NCBI RefSeq assembly: GCF_000708755.2
Contig: NZ_JGVU02000006.1
Span: forward strand, 62,001-126,000
DNA length: 64,000 bases
Direction: 5' to 3'
From: Metabacillus indicus LMG 22858
GTDB lineage: Bacteria; Bacillota; Bacilli; Bacillales; Bacillaceae
In this document: positions 9,048-17,402 of the stretch, in pieces
Numbering within the stretch: position 1 is the first letter of the stretch
How the letters are laid out: every line of letters begins with the position of its first letter
Program-made: the position numbers and the translations under genes
Notes under the pieces: generated by a model
Told to the model about the DNA's origin: nothing
Databases searched by the model: none
What the model saw: only the letters and a program-made list of their open reading frames with translations

Positions 9048-10685
9048 TCAGTTATAAACAACTTTAGATGTGTAGTCACTAGCATTAACCTTTACCGTCA
9101 TCTCCCTGGATGAACCATCCTTGAGCATCAGTTCAAAAATTGTGCTTCCATCATCGCTGTAGGTTTCATTCAATTTAACCGTATTTGCAGAAAGAACGCT
9201 GTACTGCTTGGCTTTCTCTTCTAAATCTGCTTTAAATTCTTCTTCTGAAGGAGCTGATTCGTCTTTTGCAATAAGGTCATAAGCCGTATCTGCATCTCCG
9301 GTAACAGCTGTGTACAGATAGAGGCGGAGCACATCAGCCGGCTGCAGCTCGTTCAATGCCGCGCTGTCCCCGCCAGTATATGCCTGATAGGCAGTTAGGA
9401 TGCTGCTTGATACAGGCAATAGCTGAATCTCTCTTCCCCTGAAGAAAGATACGTCAGGCTTCAGGCTTTGGGGCACGTTCACCTTATACTGCCAGTATTC
9501 CTCCTGTGATTTAAAGGTGAAATTCTTTGCTTTCAAAAACTCATAGTATGCCGATACAGCTGATGTCGTCTCGCGATTCGGATAGTCTTTCATGAGCTGC
9601 TCGAAGGCGGATTTCCATTCCTCTTTCAGTCTGAGCTGCTCATCAACAGCCATAGTATTATTGAGGCCTTTAAGCAAAACGGTGAGCCAGAACTCATAGC
9701 GCTCTTTTAATTTTTCCCGGTATTTAAAGTTTGGGTTCTGCAGAATGAAATCTTCAAGAGCAACAGTCCGCTCTGCCAGTTCATTGATTGGGACAGCGAG
9801 AGCTGCATCCATGGCAACCTGTGCCTGGTTTTCCGTTTCAAAATATTTCTTCATTTGCGGGCTTGGGTCAAGCTCGTTTTCAAGAAGTTCTAAATCCGGC
9901 TGGAAATTGATCATGCCTTCCCCTTCGTGATAAAAACGATAGCCGCTGTTTCTGATCTCTTCAATAACCGGCCCTGCTTCAGGATGATCAGAACCTTCCT
10001 GGTTCAATTGTTCAGCGTATGCAACGACATCCGTATATGGAAGATGTATTGAAACAGTCACCCACTTTTCAAAGAAATACTCCTCCATCATCCTCTGTTT
10101 TTCAAGAAGGCTGATGATTTCTGCATCCCTTACCTCTTCTCCTTCTTCTGCCTTTGCTCTTAAGGCAGCGAGCTGGGCCGCTGGAGAGGAGACGTTTTGT
10201 TCAACTGTCAGCTTGACTGTCTTAAAATAGTTGTCTAGTTCCTGTATGGACTGAAAGGAATTTCTGCTCTTAAATTCCCGGACTGCATCTTCTGCTTCCT
10301 GGATAAAAGGATAAAGTTCCGCGTCAGGCATCTGAATCTCTTCCTTGAAAGCAGCAAGTCTTTCCTTAAACAGGAGGTCCAGTTCACTTCGTTTAGCTTC
10401 AATCTCTTCAGCAGAAGGCGGCACCTGCACAGCAGGAGGCTGTTCACCTGTTCCGCCATTTCCCTCATTATTCTGCTGGAGCAGCTGTGCACCAAGCAGC
10501 CCCGCAATCAGCACGACACCCGCAAAGCTTGCCGCATATAGCGTTTTTGCTTTGAAGAAAGGATTATTCTTCTGTTTTTCAAGCTTGATGCGGTCCATTA
10601 TATGATCAGCCGATGTTTGCACTGGAAGCTTTTCATAGGATTGCTTTAAATTCGATAGACGTTTCTCAAAAAGCTGATCATCCAT
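9048..10685 (-). CDS. Membrane-anchored anti-sigma factor, cognate to the adjacent ECF sigma factor
   Basis: About 545 residues from the ATG at 10685 (MDDQLFEKRL). This start has AAGAAGGTG 7 bases upstream and overlaps the sigma gene by 8 bases, typical of translational coupling; an upstream frame beginning 36 bases earlier has no support. A cytoplasmic segment of ~50 residues (sigma-binding) leads into one membrane helix (LYAASFAGVVLIAGLLGAQL). A large, acidic, helix-rich extracytoplasmic region of ~480 residues follows, which is unusually large for this class. No zinc-finger HHCC motif is visible, so it is RsiX/RsiV-like in layout rather than ZAS type. The role is inferred from context and topology. 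Confidence 0.75.
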   Translation of the reverse strand: MDDQLFEKRLSNLKQSYEKLPVQTSADHIMDRIKLEKQKNNPFFKAKTLYAASFAGVVLIAGLLGAQLLQQNNEGNGGTGEQPPAVQVPPSAEEIEAKRSELDLLFKERLAAFKEEIQMPDAELYPFIQEAEDAVREFKSRNSFQSIQELDNYFKTVKLTVEQNVSSPAAQLAALRAKAEEGEEVRDAEIISLLEKQRMMEEYFFEKWVTVSIHLPYTDVVAYAEQLNQEGSDHPEAGPVIEEIRNSGYRFYHEGEGMINFQPDLELLENELDPSPQMKKYFETENQAQVAMDAALAVPINELAERTVALEDFILQNPNFKYREKLKERYEFWLTVLLKGLNNTMAVDEQLRLKEEWKSAFEQLMKDYPNRETTSAVSAYYEFLKAKNFTFKSQEEYWQYKVNVPQSLKPDVSFFRGREIQLLPVSSSILTAYQAYTGGDSAALNELQPADVLRLYLYTAVTGDADTAYDLIAKDESAPSEEEFKADLEEKAKQYSVLSANTVKLNETYSDDGSTIFELMLKDGSSREMTVKVNASDYTSKVVYN

Positions 10686-11235
10686 GTGTTTCACCTTCTT
10701 TCTTTTCGTGCTCCTCCACAAGTTTTTTCAGCATCGTTTTCCCCCTGAGGATGCGTGTTTTAACAGTAGAAAGCGTTATTGACATAATTTCAGCAATTTC
10801 TTCATATTTCATTTCGTGGAAAAAATACAGGACAATCGGGATCCGGTATTTTTCATCCAGTTTTTGAAGGCACATGTGAAGCGCCCGGTCTTCTTCATTT
10901 TGAATCACACTTGATTCCACCTCAGGATAATCCACCTGAGGTTCATTTTGAATTTTGAACACTTTCTGCATGTTTGACATGCGTTTTCTGGCTGCATCTC
11001 TTGTCACATTGAGAGTAATTTTATAAAGCCATGTAGAAAATTTTGCCTTTGAAAATTGGTCCAAAAACCGGTATACCCGGATAAATACTTCCTGGGTAAT
11101 GTCATCTATATCATCACGCCGGTTTCCAAGCTGATACGCAAACCGCTCGACTGTAGGCGTATATTTTTCAACCAGTTCCCGGAATGCACTCATATTTCCC
11201 TTCTTTGCCCGCCGCACTAATTCATCATCGTTCAT
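10678..11235 (-). CDS. ECF RNA polymerase sigma factor
   Basis: A 185-residue extracytoplasmic-function sigma factor. Region 2 is at residues ~10-85 (DDIDDITQEVFIRVYRFLDQF for -10 recognition, and a KFSTWLYKITLNVTRDAARK stretch). Region 4 is at ~120-175 with the helix-turn-helix MKYEEIAEIMSITLSTVKTRI. The start is ATG at 11235 with AAAGGAGGGCAGATT upstream. A TGAAAC-N17-CGT element 26-54 bases upstream suggests autoregulation. I cannot assign it to SigX, SigW, SigV or YlaC. Confidence 0.9.
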   Translation of the reverse strand: MNDDELVRRAKKGNMSAFRELVEKYTPTVERFAYQLGNRRDDIDDITQEVFIRVYRFLDQFSKAKFSTWLYKITLNVTRDAARKRMSNMQKVFKIQNEPQVDYPEVESSVIQNEEDRALHMCLQKLDEKYRIPIVLYFFHEMKYEEIAEIMSITLSTVKTRILRGKTMLKKLVEEHEKKEGETHG

Positions 11236-11260
11236 AATCTGCCCTCCTTTTTACACCTGT

Positions 11261-11289
11261 GAAACGGGAGATGCATGCAGTTTGTTTCA
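11261..11289 (-). promoter_or_regulatory. Candidate ECF autoregulatory promoter
   Basis: On the minus strand TGAAAC (11284-11289) is followed by a 17-base spacer and CGTTTC (11261-11266). This fits the TGAAAC-N16/17-CGT consensus of Bacillus ECF promoters, with a start site expected about 20 bases before the sigma ATG. GTGAAAC also occurs on the plus strand at 11259-11265, making an inverted repeat with an 18-base centre. Confidence 0.55.
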
Positions 11290-11346
11290 CGCTGATGGAC
11301 GCAAGATGCAAATTTTTTCAAAAAAACAGGTTTAACTCAAATTTAA

Positions 11347-11389
11347 GGGGGGAATACTATCAGCGTATAAGCTTTCTAGTATTCCCCCC
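11347..11389. terminator. Strong 13-bp hairpin between alaT and the sigma gene
   Basis: GGGGGGAATACTA (11347-11359) is the perfect complement of TAGTATTCCCCCC (11377-11389), with a 17-base loop. The T-rich tail (TTTTGTTTTT) is on the plus strand; the minus-strand tail is TTAAATTT. It can serve as the alaT terminator, but the better tail points the other way. A second hairpin, GGACAA/TTGTCC with ATTTTTTATTTT after it on the plus strand, follows at about 11401-11425. Confidence 0.6.
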
Positions 11390-11430
11390 TTTTGTTTTTA
11401 GGACAAGGCCTTTAAGGTTTTGTCCATTTT

Positions 11431-12600
11431 TTATTTTCTGCCCTTCTCCATAAATAAAGCCATTCTTCTAAGCGCTTCCTGAAGCTGCTCAAGGGATGAG
11501 GCATACGAACAGCGTACAAATCCTTCACCGCTTTCACCGAATACGTTCCCCGGAACAACAGCTACTTTTTGCTCAATCAGCAGCTTTTCAGCAAACTCTT
11601 CTGAACTGAGTCCTGTTTCTTTTATTGAAGGGAAGGCGTAAAATGCGCCTCCAGGCAGATGGCAGGGCAAACCGATTTCATTCAGCGTCTCTACAAAAAA
11701 GTTTCGCCTGCGGCGATAGCTTTTTTTCATTTGCTCAACATCCTGCATGCCGTTTTTCAAGGCTTCAATGGCCCCGTACTGAGCCATCGTCGGTGCACAC
11801 ATCATGGCGTACTGGTGAATTTTCAGCATGGCTCCTGAAAGCTCAGCCGGTGCAGCGATAAAGCCGAGCCTCCATCCTGTCATGGCAAATCCTTTTGAAA
11901 AGCCGGAAATCAATATGGTGCGTTCGCGCATTCCGCTCAAGCTCGGAAAGCTCGTATAAGCTTCATCATATGTAAGTTCTGCATAAATCTCATCAGCCAG
12001 CACCACCAGGTCGTGCAATTCAGCCTGCTCTGCGATCAACTGGAGTTCATGCTTTGATAAGACAGCGCCTGTCGGATTGCTTGGCGAGCATAACAGCAGT
12101 GCTTTTGTCCGCTCCGTCAATGCTTCTTCCATTAACTCAGGCCGAAGTTTGAACTGATCATCTGCCCGCGTATGCAAAGGCACCGGCACTCCCCCCGCTA
12201 GCGATACAAGCGGCGCATAGGAAACAAAGCAAGGCTCAGGAATGAGCACCTCATCAAGCGGGTTCACAATGGCTCTTAATGCGATATCCAGCGCTTGGCT
12301 TGCCCCCACCGTCACAATGATTTCATCTTCATGCCGGTAAGACACATCAAATTTCTCGTGAAGATACCGGGAAATTTCCTGGCGCAATTCCAAAAGACCG
12401 GCATTGGCGGTGTATGATGTAAACCCCTGTTCCAGCGACAGGATGCATGCTTCTCTTACATTCCAGGATGTAACAAAATCCGGTTCCCCGACTCCAAGCG
12501 AAATAACACCTTCCATGCTTGCCGCAAGATCAAAGAACTTGCGGATGCCGGAAGGCTTCAGGGCTGAAACCGTATGTGATAAATACTTCGATTGCGTCAT
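11431..12600 (-). CDS. alaT: PLP-dependent alanine aminotransferase
   Basis: A 389-residue fold-type I aminotransferase. Visible features are an N-terminal VISLGVGEPDF, the cofactor region VTVGASQALDIALRA, LCSPSNPTGAVLS, DEIYAELTYD and the PLP lysine in ISGFSKGFAMTGWRLG, ending with an arginine-containing GFVRCSYASS. B. subtilis AlaT converts pyruvate and an amino donor to alanine. The start at 12600 overlaps the stop of alaR by four bases, so the two form one operon with alaR first. Confidence 0.88.
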   Translation of the reverse strand: MTQSKYLSHTVSALKPSGIRKFFDLAASMEGVISLGVGEPDFVTSWNVREACILSLEQGFTSYTANAGLLELRQEISRYLHEKFDVSYRHEDEIIVTVGASQALDIALRAIVNPLDEVLIPEPCFVSYAPLVSLAGGVPVPLHTRADDQFKLRPELMEEALTERTKALLLCSPSNPTGAVLSKHELQLIAEQAELHDLVVLADEIYAELTYDEAYTSFPSLSGMRERTILISGFSKGFAMTGWRLGFIAAPAELSGAMLKIHQYAMMCAPTMAQYGAIEALKNGMQDVEQMKKSYRRRRNFFVETLNEIGLPCHLPGGAFYAFPSIKETGLSSEEFAEKLLIEQKVAVVPGNVFGESGEGFVRCSYASSLEQLQEALRRMALFMEKGRK

Positions 12601-13097
12601 GGAGACACCACAATCCGTTTGTCTTCATCATCCTGTTCGTAAATCTTCCCGTCATGTTTATATTTTTTTAAGATGAAGTGCGTCGTTGTTGAAAGGACAG
12701 AGTCAAGAGTTGACAGCTTGTCCGAAACAAAATGTGCAACCTCTGACATTGATCGTCCTTCTATTACGACGGACAGATCGTATGCCCCTGACATGAGATA
12801 AACCGATTTCACCTCATTGAATCTGTAGATTCTTTCTGCAATCGCATCAAATCCTGTCCCTCTTTTTGGCGCGACCTTTACGTCAATCATCGCCGTGACT
12901 CCCTCATGCCCATCCACTTTCCGCCAGTTGACAGTCGTCGAGTAGTCGATAATGACCTTCTGCTCTTCCAGGCGTTTAATTGTTTGGAGTGTTTCTTCTT
13001 CGCTCAGCTGAACCATTTTTGAGATGTCCTGCGGCGTTAGTCTGCTGTTTTCTTCAAGGAGCTCAAGAATTTCTGTTTCTTTTTGAGTAAGCTTCAT
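12597..13097 (-). CDS. alaR: Lrp/AsnC-family regulator of alaT
   Basis: About 166 residues from the ATG at 13097 (MKLTQKETEILELLEE), chosen because GGGAGGAAAAGAAA lies directly upstream; the longer frame to 13160 lacks support. The N-terminal winged helix-turn-helix (LTPQDISKMVQLSEEETLQTIKRLEE) is followed by an AsnC ligand/oligomerisation domain (VYLMSGAYDLSVVIEG). In B. subtilis AlaR is a positive regulator of its own alaRT operon. The 4-base overlap with alaT supports co-translation. Confidence 0.88.
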   Translation of the reverse strand: MKLTQKETEILELLEENSRLTPQDISKMVQLSEEETLQTIKRLEEQKVIIDYSTTVNWRKVDGHEGVTAMIDVKVAPKRGTGFDAIAERIYRFNEVKSVYLMSGAYDLSVVIEGRSMSEVAHFVSDKLSTLDSVLSTTTHFILKKYKHDGKIYEQDDEDKRIVVSP

Positions 13098-13221
13098 TTT
13101 CTTTTCCTCCCTTTCCGTTAAGAATGTTCTGATAATTATAGCATGAACATCTGAAAACAAACACGCATTCTTCCGTTTTTTTTCGGGAAAAACCGGGTAG
13201 ATTTTACAAGAGTTATTTTCG

Positions 13222-13259
13222 GCCGGCAGGTTAAAATAGTAAAAACTTTCGCTGCCGGC
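13222..13259. repeat. 8-bp perfect inverted repeat between alaR and yugF
   Basis: GCCGGCAG (13222-13229) and CTGCCGGC (13252-13259) flank 22 AT-rich bases in the divergent alaR/yugF intergenic region. It could be an operator or a transcript hairpin. No T-tract follows, so it does not look like a terminator. Confidence 0.6.
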
Positions 13260-13332
13260 ACTTCATTGCCGCCAGCTTTTGAAAATCATGTCTTTTTCAA
13301 GGATTTAAGAATAAATGCTGGAGTGAATGATT

Positions 13333-14160
13333 ATGGTGATATTGGATAACAAGCAGGAGTTTAAGATGCATATTCAGGGGATAGGGGTTCACTATGAGGT
13401 ATATGAAAATCCCGGCAAACCTGTGATGGTTTTAATACACGGCTTTCTTTCTTCCACATTCAGCTACCGCCGGCTGATTCCATTTCTCAGGCATGAGTAT
13501 CATCTCATTGCTGTTGATCTTCCGCCGTTTGGCCAGTCGGAAAAATCAATCGCTTTCGTTTACTCGTACCGGAACATGGCTAAAGTTGTGATTGAGCTTT
13601 TGAAAAACCTGCAAGTGGAACAAGCTATCCTGGTTGGACATTCAATGGGAGGGCAAATTTCCCTGTACGCATCGAAAGAAATGCCTGAGATGATTAAAAA
13701 AGTCGTGCTTCTATGCAGCTCAGGCTATATGAAAAGGTCCCATCCTTCGCTTATATTCGGCTCTTATTTTCCTTACTTTTACCTCTGCATCAAGCACATC
13801 ATGAGCAGACAGGGAGTCTGGAAAAACTTATGCAACGTCGTACATGACCGCTCGATGATTGATCAGGAAATGATGGATGGCTATATTCAGCCATTTTACG
13901 ACGACCGCATCTTCATGGCGCTCTCACGGATGATCAGGGACAGAGAAGGTGATCTGCCTGCAGAAGATCTGCGGAAAATCGAAACACCAAGCCTTCTTAT
14001 TTGGGGACAGGAAGACCGCGTTGTACCGGTTCATATCGGAGAGAGAATGAACAGGGATCTTCCAAATTCTCATTTCTTCTCATTAAAAAACACGGGTCAT
14101 TTAGTTCCGGAAGAACGCCCTGATTTTGTATCAGAACGCATTTTTGAATTTTGCGTGTAA
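13333..14160 (+). CDS. yugF: Alpha/beta hydrolase
   Basis: About 275 residues. Three starts are close together; ATG at 13333 sits 9 bases after GGAG, whereas the ATG at 13327 is only 3 bases away. Alpha/beta-hydrolase motifs in order: oxyanion HG in VLIHGFLSSTFSYRR, nucleophile elbow VGHSMGGQISL, the acid in LLIWGQEDRVVP, and the histidine in NTGHLVPEERP. The fold is shared with C-C hydrolases, esterases and dehalogenases; the substrate of YugF-type proteins is not established. Divergent from alaR. Confidence 0.85.
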   Translation: MVILDNKQEFKMHIQGIGVHYEVYENPGKPVMVLIHGFLSSTFSYRRLIPFLRHEYHLIAVDLPPFGQSEKSIAFVYSYRNMAKVVIELLKNLQVEQAILVGHSMGGQISLYASKEMPEMIKKVVLLCSSGYMKRSHPSLIFGSYFPYFYLCIKHIMSRQGVWKNLCNVVHDRSMIDQEMMDGYIQPFYDDRIFMALSRMIRDREGDLPAEDLRKIETPSLLIWGQEDRVVPVHIGERMNRDLPNSHFFSLKNTGHLVPEERPDFVSERIFEFCV

Positions 14161-14172
14161 GTGAAGAAACAT

Positions 14173-14226
14173 AAAAAAATGCAGCTTAGAACGGCAAATC
14201 ATCGTTCACAAGCTGCATTGTTTTTG
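14173..14226. terminator. Bidirectional terminator of yugF and yugE
   Basis: ATGCAGCTT and AAGCTGCAT, with inner AACG/CGTT pairs, lie between convergent genes with A-runs and T-runs on the two flanks. The yugE stop lies inside the hairpin. Confidence 0.8.
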
Positions 14227-14459
14227 ATCAGCAGAAGCTGTACAGCCATTTTTTCACACTCTATTAAAGGAATAATCTCTTCAAAAGAGAACTCATAAAC
14301 AGCCTGTATTTTTCGGGAAAGCTGTGCAGGTGTTTCTGAGACGTGCACCGCCTGAAGGACATCAAATACTTCCGTTTCATATGCTTCCGCGCCGTACTTC
14401 AGCGGGTCCCATTTAGATAACAGCGCGAGCATCTGCTCGTTCGCTTCTCTCATTTCCAC
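14199..14459 (-). CDS. yugE: DUF1871 family small protein
   Basis: An 86-residue soluble helical protein resembling B. subtilis YugE (DUF1871, helical bundle of unknown function). It contains no catalytic motif or membrane helix. The stop codon lies inside the bidirectional hairpin shared with yugF. Placement between yugF and patB matches B. subtilis. Confidence 0.8.
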   Translation of the reverse strand: MEMREANEQMLALLSKWDPLKYGAEAYETEVFDVLQAVHVSETPAQLSRKIQAVYEFSFEEIIPLIECEKMAVQLLLIKNNAACER

Positions 14460-14562
14460 TGCGCATCACCCAAACCTTTTTCTTTTGCATAACGTTCCAT
14501 ACATATTTTATCATAAGGTTTTAAAGGAGCAACATCCGGAGAAATCAAACTGGAGAGTGATA

Positions 14563-15732
14563 ATGATGAGCATGTTTGACCAAAAAATCGACAGATACAT
14601 GACGCACTCAGTGAAGTGGGATTATTCCGAGGAGATTTTCGGTGTAAAAGATGTCCTCCCCATGTGGGTGGCAGATATGGATTTCCGTGCACCTGATGAA
14701 GTGATTTCCGCCCTGCAGGAAAGAGCATCGCACGGTATTTTCGGCTATACTTCAGCAGGTCCAGAAGCGAAAAAAGCCGTGCAGTCATGGATGAAAGCGC
14801 GGCACGGCTGGGATGTAACCCAGGAATCCATCGTATTCAGCTCAGGAGTGGTTACTGCCCTTAGTATGGCCATTCAGTCCCTCACAGACCCTGGAGACGC
14901 AGTGCTGATTCAGTCTCCTGTTTACCACCCTTTTTTTGACATGGCAGAAAAAAACGGCCGCACACTTGTAAACAATCAATTGAAACTTGAAAATGGCGCC
15001 TATCAAATTGATTTTGAAGATCTTGAAGAGAAAGCTGCACACCAAAAAGTGAAGCTCATGCTGCTTTGCAACCCGCAGAACCCGGGAGGCAGAGTGTGGA
15101 CAAAGGAAGAACTCGAGAGGATCGGAGAAATATGCGCAAAGCATCATGTCATTGTTGTTTCGGACGAAATCCATTCAGACTTGATGCTGTTCGGCCATAA
15201 GCATGTCCCTTTTGCTTCCCTTTCCAAAGAGCATGCCCGGAACTCTGTTACATGCATGGCACCGAGCAAGACATTTAATCTTGCAGGGCTCCAGTCTTCA
15301 GCCATTATCATTCCGAATAAAGAAATCCGGACAAAATACGAGGAATTTCAAAAGCGCCAGGGGTCCTTTACACTTAATACCTTTGGCATAGCCGGCTTAA
15401 CTGCAGCCTATACACATGGTGAGAAATGGCTGGATGAGTTAAACAGCTACCTTGAAGAGAACGTGAACACAGTGATTTCATATATTGAAGAGCATTTGCC
15501 CAAGCTTAATGTAATTCGGCCTGACTCGACATACTTAATCTGGATTGACTGCACGCAACTGCAGAAAACAGATGCTGAACTAAAGGAATTGCTGCTTCAA
15601 AAAGGAAAGCTTGCGCTTGAGGATGGGACCAAATACGGCCCCGGCGGAGAGGGCTTTGTCCGCATGAATATCGGATGCCCCCGCTCTCTTGTCCATGAAG
15701 GACTGGAACGTTTGAGAAAGGCGTTTTCATAA
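14563..15732 (+). CDS. patB: Cystathionine beta-lyase / PLP aminotransferase (MalY/PatB type)
   Basis: About 389 residues from the ATG at 14563, with GGAG 7 bases upstream; 26 additional upstream codons have no ribosome site. MalY/PatB features: an N-terminal DVLPMWVADMDF, LLCNPQNPGGRVW, SDEIHSDLMLFG and the PLP lysine in MAPSKTFNLAGLQSS. PatB is a C-S lyase acting on cystathionine and related thioethers, linking methionine/cysteine metabolism to volatile thiols. It lies upstream of kinB as in B. subtilis and ends in a terminator. Confidence 0.9.
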   Translation: MMSMFDQKIDRYMTHSVKWDYSEEIFGVKDVLPMWVADMDFRAPDEVISALQERASHGIFGYTSAGPEAKKAVQSWMKARHGWDVTQESIVFSSGVVTALSMAIQSLTDPGDAVLIQSPVYHPFFDMAEKNGRTLVNNQLKLENGAYQIDFEDLEEKAAHQKVKLMLLCNPQNPGGRVWTKEELERIGEICAKHHVIVVSDEIHSDLMLFGHKHVPFASLSKEHARNSVTCMAPSKTFNLAGLQSSAIIIPNKEIRTKYEEFQKRQGSFTLNTFGIAGLTAAYTHGEKWLDELNSYLEENVNTVISYIEEHLPKLNVIRPDSTYLIWIDCTQLQKTDAELKELLLQKGKLALEDGTKYGPGGEGFVRMNIGCPRSLVHEGLERLRKAFS

Positions 15733-15740
15733 TCCTGAAA

Positions 15741-15769
15741 ATCCGCGGTTCACAGCTGCGGTTTTTTAT
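15741..15769 (+). terminator. patB terminator
   Basis: A CCGCGGT/GCTGCGG stem with G-T pairs is followed by GGTTTTTTATT. Confidence 0.65.
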
Positions 15770-15814
15770 TGTTTAGAAAATTATAAAAGTAAAAACATAA
15801 CAAAGTTATCCTCG

Positions 15815-15932
15815 GCAAGCGGAAGCGCCTAAATCCTCTGTCAGAACAAATCCGTCAAAAAAGTCGGGACCCGGACTTTTCCGCCGGATTCTTATCTGCC
15901 TATCGGAGCGGGCCTTGGCGCTTGCGCTTTTG
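15815..15932 (-). repeat. Dispersed structured element, copy R1
   Basis: One copy of a ~120-bp imperfect palindrome also found at 21116-21402, 34821-34936 and 55869-56038; this copy is in minus orientation. Read on the minus strand: arm AAGCGCC, then GATAGGCAGATAAGAATCCG, a central AAAAGTC/GACTTTT hairpin, then CGGATTTGTTCTGACAGAGG and the closing arm GGCGCTT. No coding frame is supported. Confidence 0.85.
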
Positions 15933-15984
15933 TTCTTGCCCACAAACAAAAATTGTCATTTTAGGAGTTTTTTGAATGTTCAGA

Positions 15985-15993
15985 TGGTATAAT
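15985..15993 (+). promoter_or_regulatory. Extended -10 promoter of kinB
   Basis: TGGTATAAT matches the TGnTATAAT extended -10 consensus for SigA, with no good -35. It places the start site near 16000, so the ATG at 15992 that overlaps this box cannot be the kinB start. Confidence 0.6.
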
Positions 15994-16024
15994 GGACTCA
16001 GAATATAGCAAAGGTGAGAATCCG

Positions 16025-17323
16025 TTGATCATTCCTATAGAGTCTGTAAAAGAACTGATACTTCATATAACCTTTCTTTTGTTTCCTGTTTTTCTCTATC
16101 AGACCGTTTGGCTCAGCAGGCCGTTCAAGTCCCCTCCAAGCAGGAACAAATTTCTTATTTCCCTTCTATGCATCCCTTCAGCCCTGCTCTGCCTGACTTA
16201 TCCGCTTCACACAATTGAAAGTGTAAGCTTTGACCTGCATGCGATACCTGTTATTGTCAGCATCCTTTATGGCGGACCCTTCTCAGGTGCTGCGGTCATT
16301 GCCTCCGTTCTCGCCTACCGGTTTTATGCCGGAGGACACTGGCTTCTTCTCAGTCTCGTGACAATTCCTTTTTATACCCTTTTATCCTTCTACTTTCAGC
16401 GTTCCTGGTTTTCCTTTAATAAACAGCGAAAAATGTTGGTTATTCTTTTAATCGGCAATGCCAAAACAGCTATCACCTACTCTTCCCTGTATCTTTTTCA
16501 TTCCTTTGGATGGGTGCCGGATGTTTTCTCGGGGGAAGGCCGGAAGTATTTAATTATCGGCTGGATCTTTTTTAACTTCGCTTTGTTTCTGACCCACTAT
16601 GCCATTGAATACATTCGTGAAAATGCCATCATGAGATATCAGATTATCAGAAATGAAAAGCTGTCCATACTGAGCGAGCTTGCTGCGAGTGTTGCCCACG
16701 AAGTCAGAAATCCGCTGACTGTTGTAAGGGGATTCATCCAGCTGATGGGGCAGGAAATACGCGACAATGAACAAAAAAACAAGGATTATCACGAATTAGT
16801 ATTATCAGAGCTTGACCGGGCTCAGGATATTATTACCGATTATTTAAGTCTTGCAAAACAGCATTATATCGAAAAAGAGAATGTGTCCCTGACTTCACTG
16901 CTTTATGAAGTGGATCAGCTGATGCGCTCCTATGCCAATTATAAAACAGTTGCGATTGAAACCAGCATTGAGGACGGGCTGATGATTGTTGGAGACCGCT
17001 CAAGACTGAAACAGGTGTTTATTAATCTGCTTAAAAATGCAATTGAAGCCGTTCCTGATTTAGAGGGACAAGTGGAAATCAGAGCTTATTCATCCCATGA
17101 ATTTGTGAGAATCAAACTGACGGATAATGGCTGCGGAATGAGTGCGGATCAGCTTCAGAGACTTGGTGAACCCTATTTCACTTTAAAAGAGAAAGGAACA
17201 GGTCTCGGACTTACGGTGACGTTTTCGATCATTCAGCATCATGGCGGGACGATCCGCTATCAGAGTACATTAGGCGGAGGAACATCTGTGACCGTCTCTC
17301 TCCCTATCGGAGCTCTCAAATGA
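16025..17323 (+). CDS. kinB: Sporulation sensor histidine kinase KinB
   Basis: About 432 residues from TTG at 16025, with AGGTGA 7 bases upstream. The in-frame ATG at 15992 overlaps the -10 box and is rejected. Six hydrophobic segments in the first ~190 residues form the 5TMR-LYT-type sensor (ISLLCIPSALLCLTYPLHTI, YGGPFSGAAVIASVLAYRFY). The dimerisation/phosphoacceptor box ASVAHEVRNPLTVVRGF places His near residue 225. The ATPase domain has N-box NLLKNAIEAV, G1 TDNGCGMS and G2 GTGLGLTVTFSIIQHHGG. KinB phosphorylates Spo0F to start sporulation and in B. subtilis works with KapB and is opposed by KapD, both nearby. Confidence 0.93.
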   Translation: MIIPIESVKELILHITFLLFPVFLYQTVWLSRPFKSPPSRNKFLISLLCIPSALLCLTYPLHTIESVSFDLHAIPVIVSILYGGPFSGAAVIASVLAYRFYAGGHWLLLSLVTIPFYTLLSFYFQRSWFSFNKQRKMLVILLIGNAKTAITYSSLYLFHSFGWVPDVFSGEGRKYLIIGWIFFNFALFLTHYAIEYIRENAIMRYQIIRNEKLSILSELAASVAHEVRNPLTVVRGFIQLMGQEIRDNEQKNKDYHELVLSELDRAQDIITDYLSLAKQHYIEKENVSLTSLLYEVDQLMRSYANYKTVAIETSIEDGLMIVGDRSRLKQVFINLLKNAIEAVPDLEGQVEIRAYSSHEFVRIKLTDNGCGMSADQLQRLGEPYFTLKEKGTGLGLTVTFSIIQHHGGTIRYQSTLGGGTSVTVSLPIGALK

Positions 17324-17402
17324 ATAAAATCGAATGTTTCTCTTATTTGTTAATAAACTGTTTATAGGACATGGACGAAATGAACGTAAGGAGGGGGTAC
17401 TC

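Noticed and set aside
15992-16024. An ATG-initiated N-terminal extension of KinB
   Set aside because: The ATG overlaps the extended -10 box TGGTATAAT, so it would not be in the transcript; TTG at 16025 has AGGTGA at the right distance.
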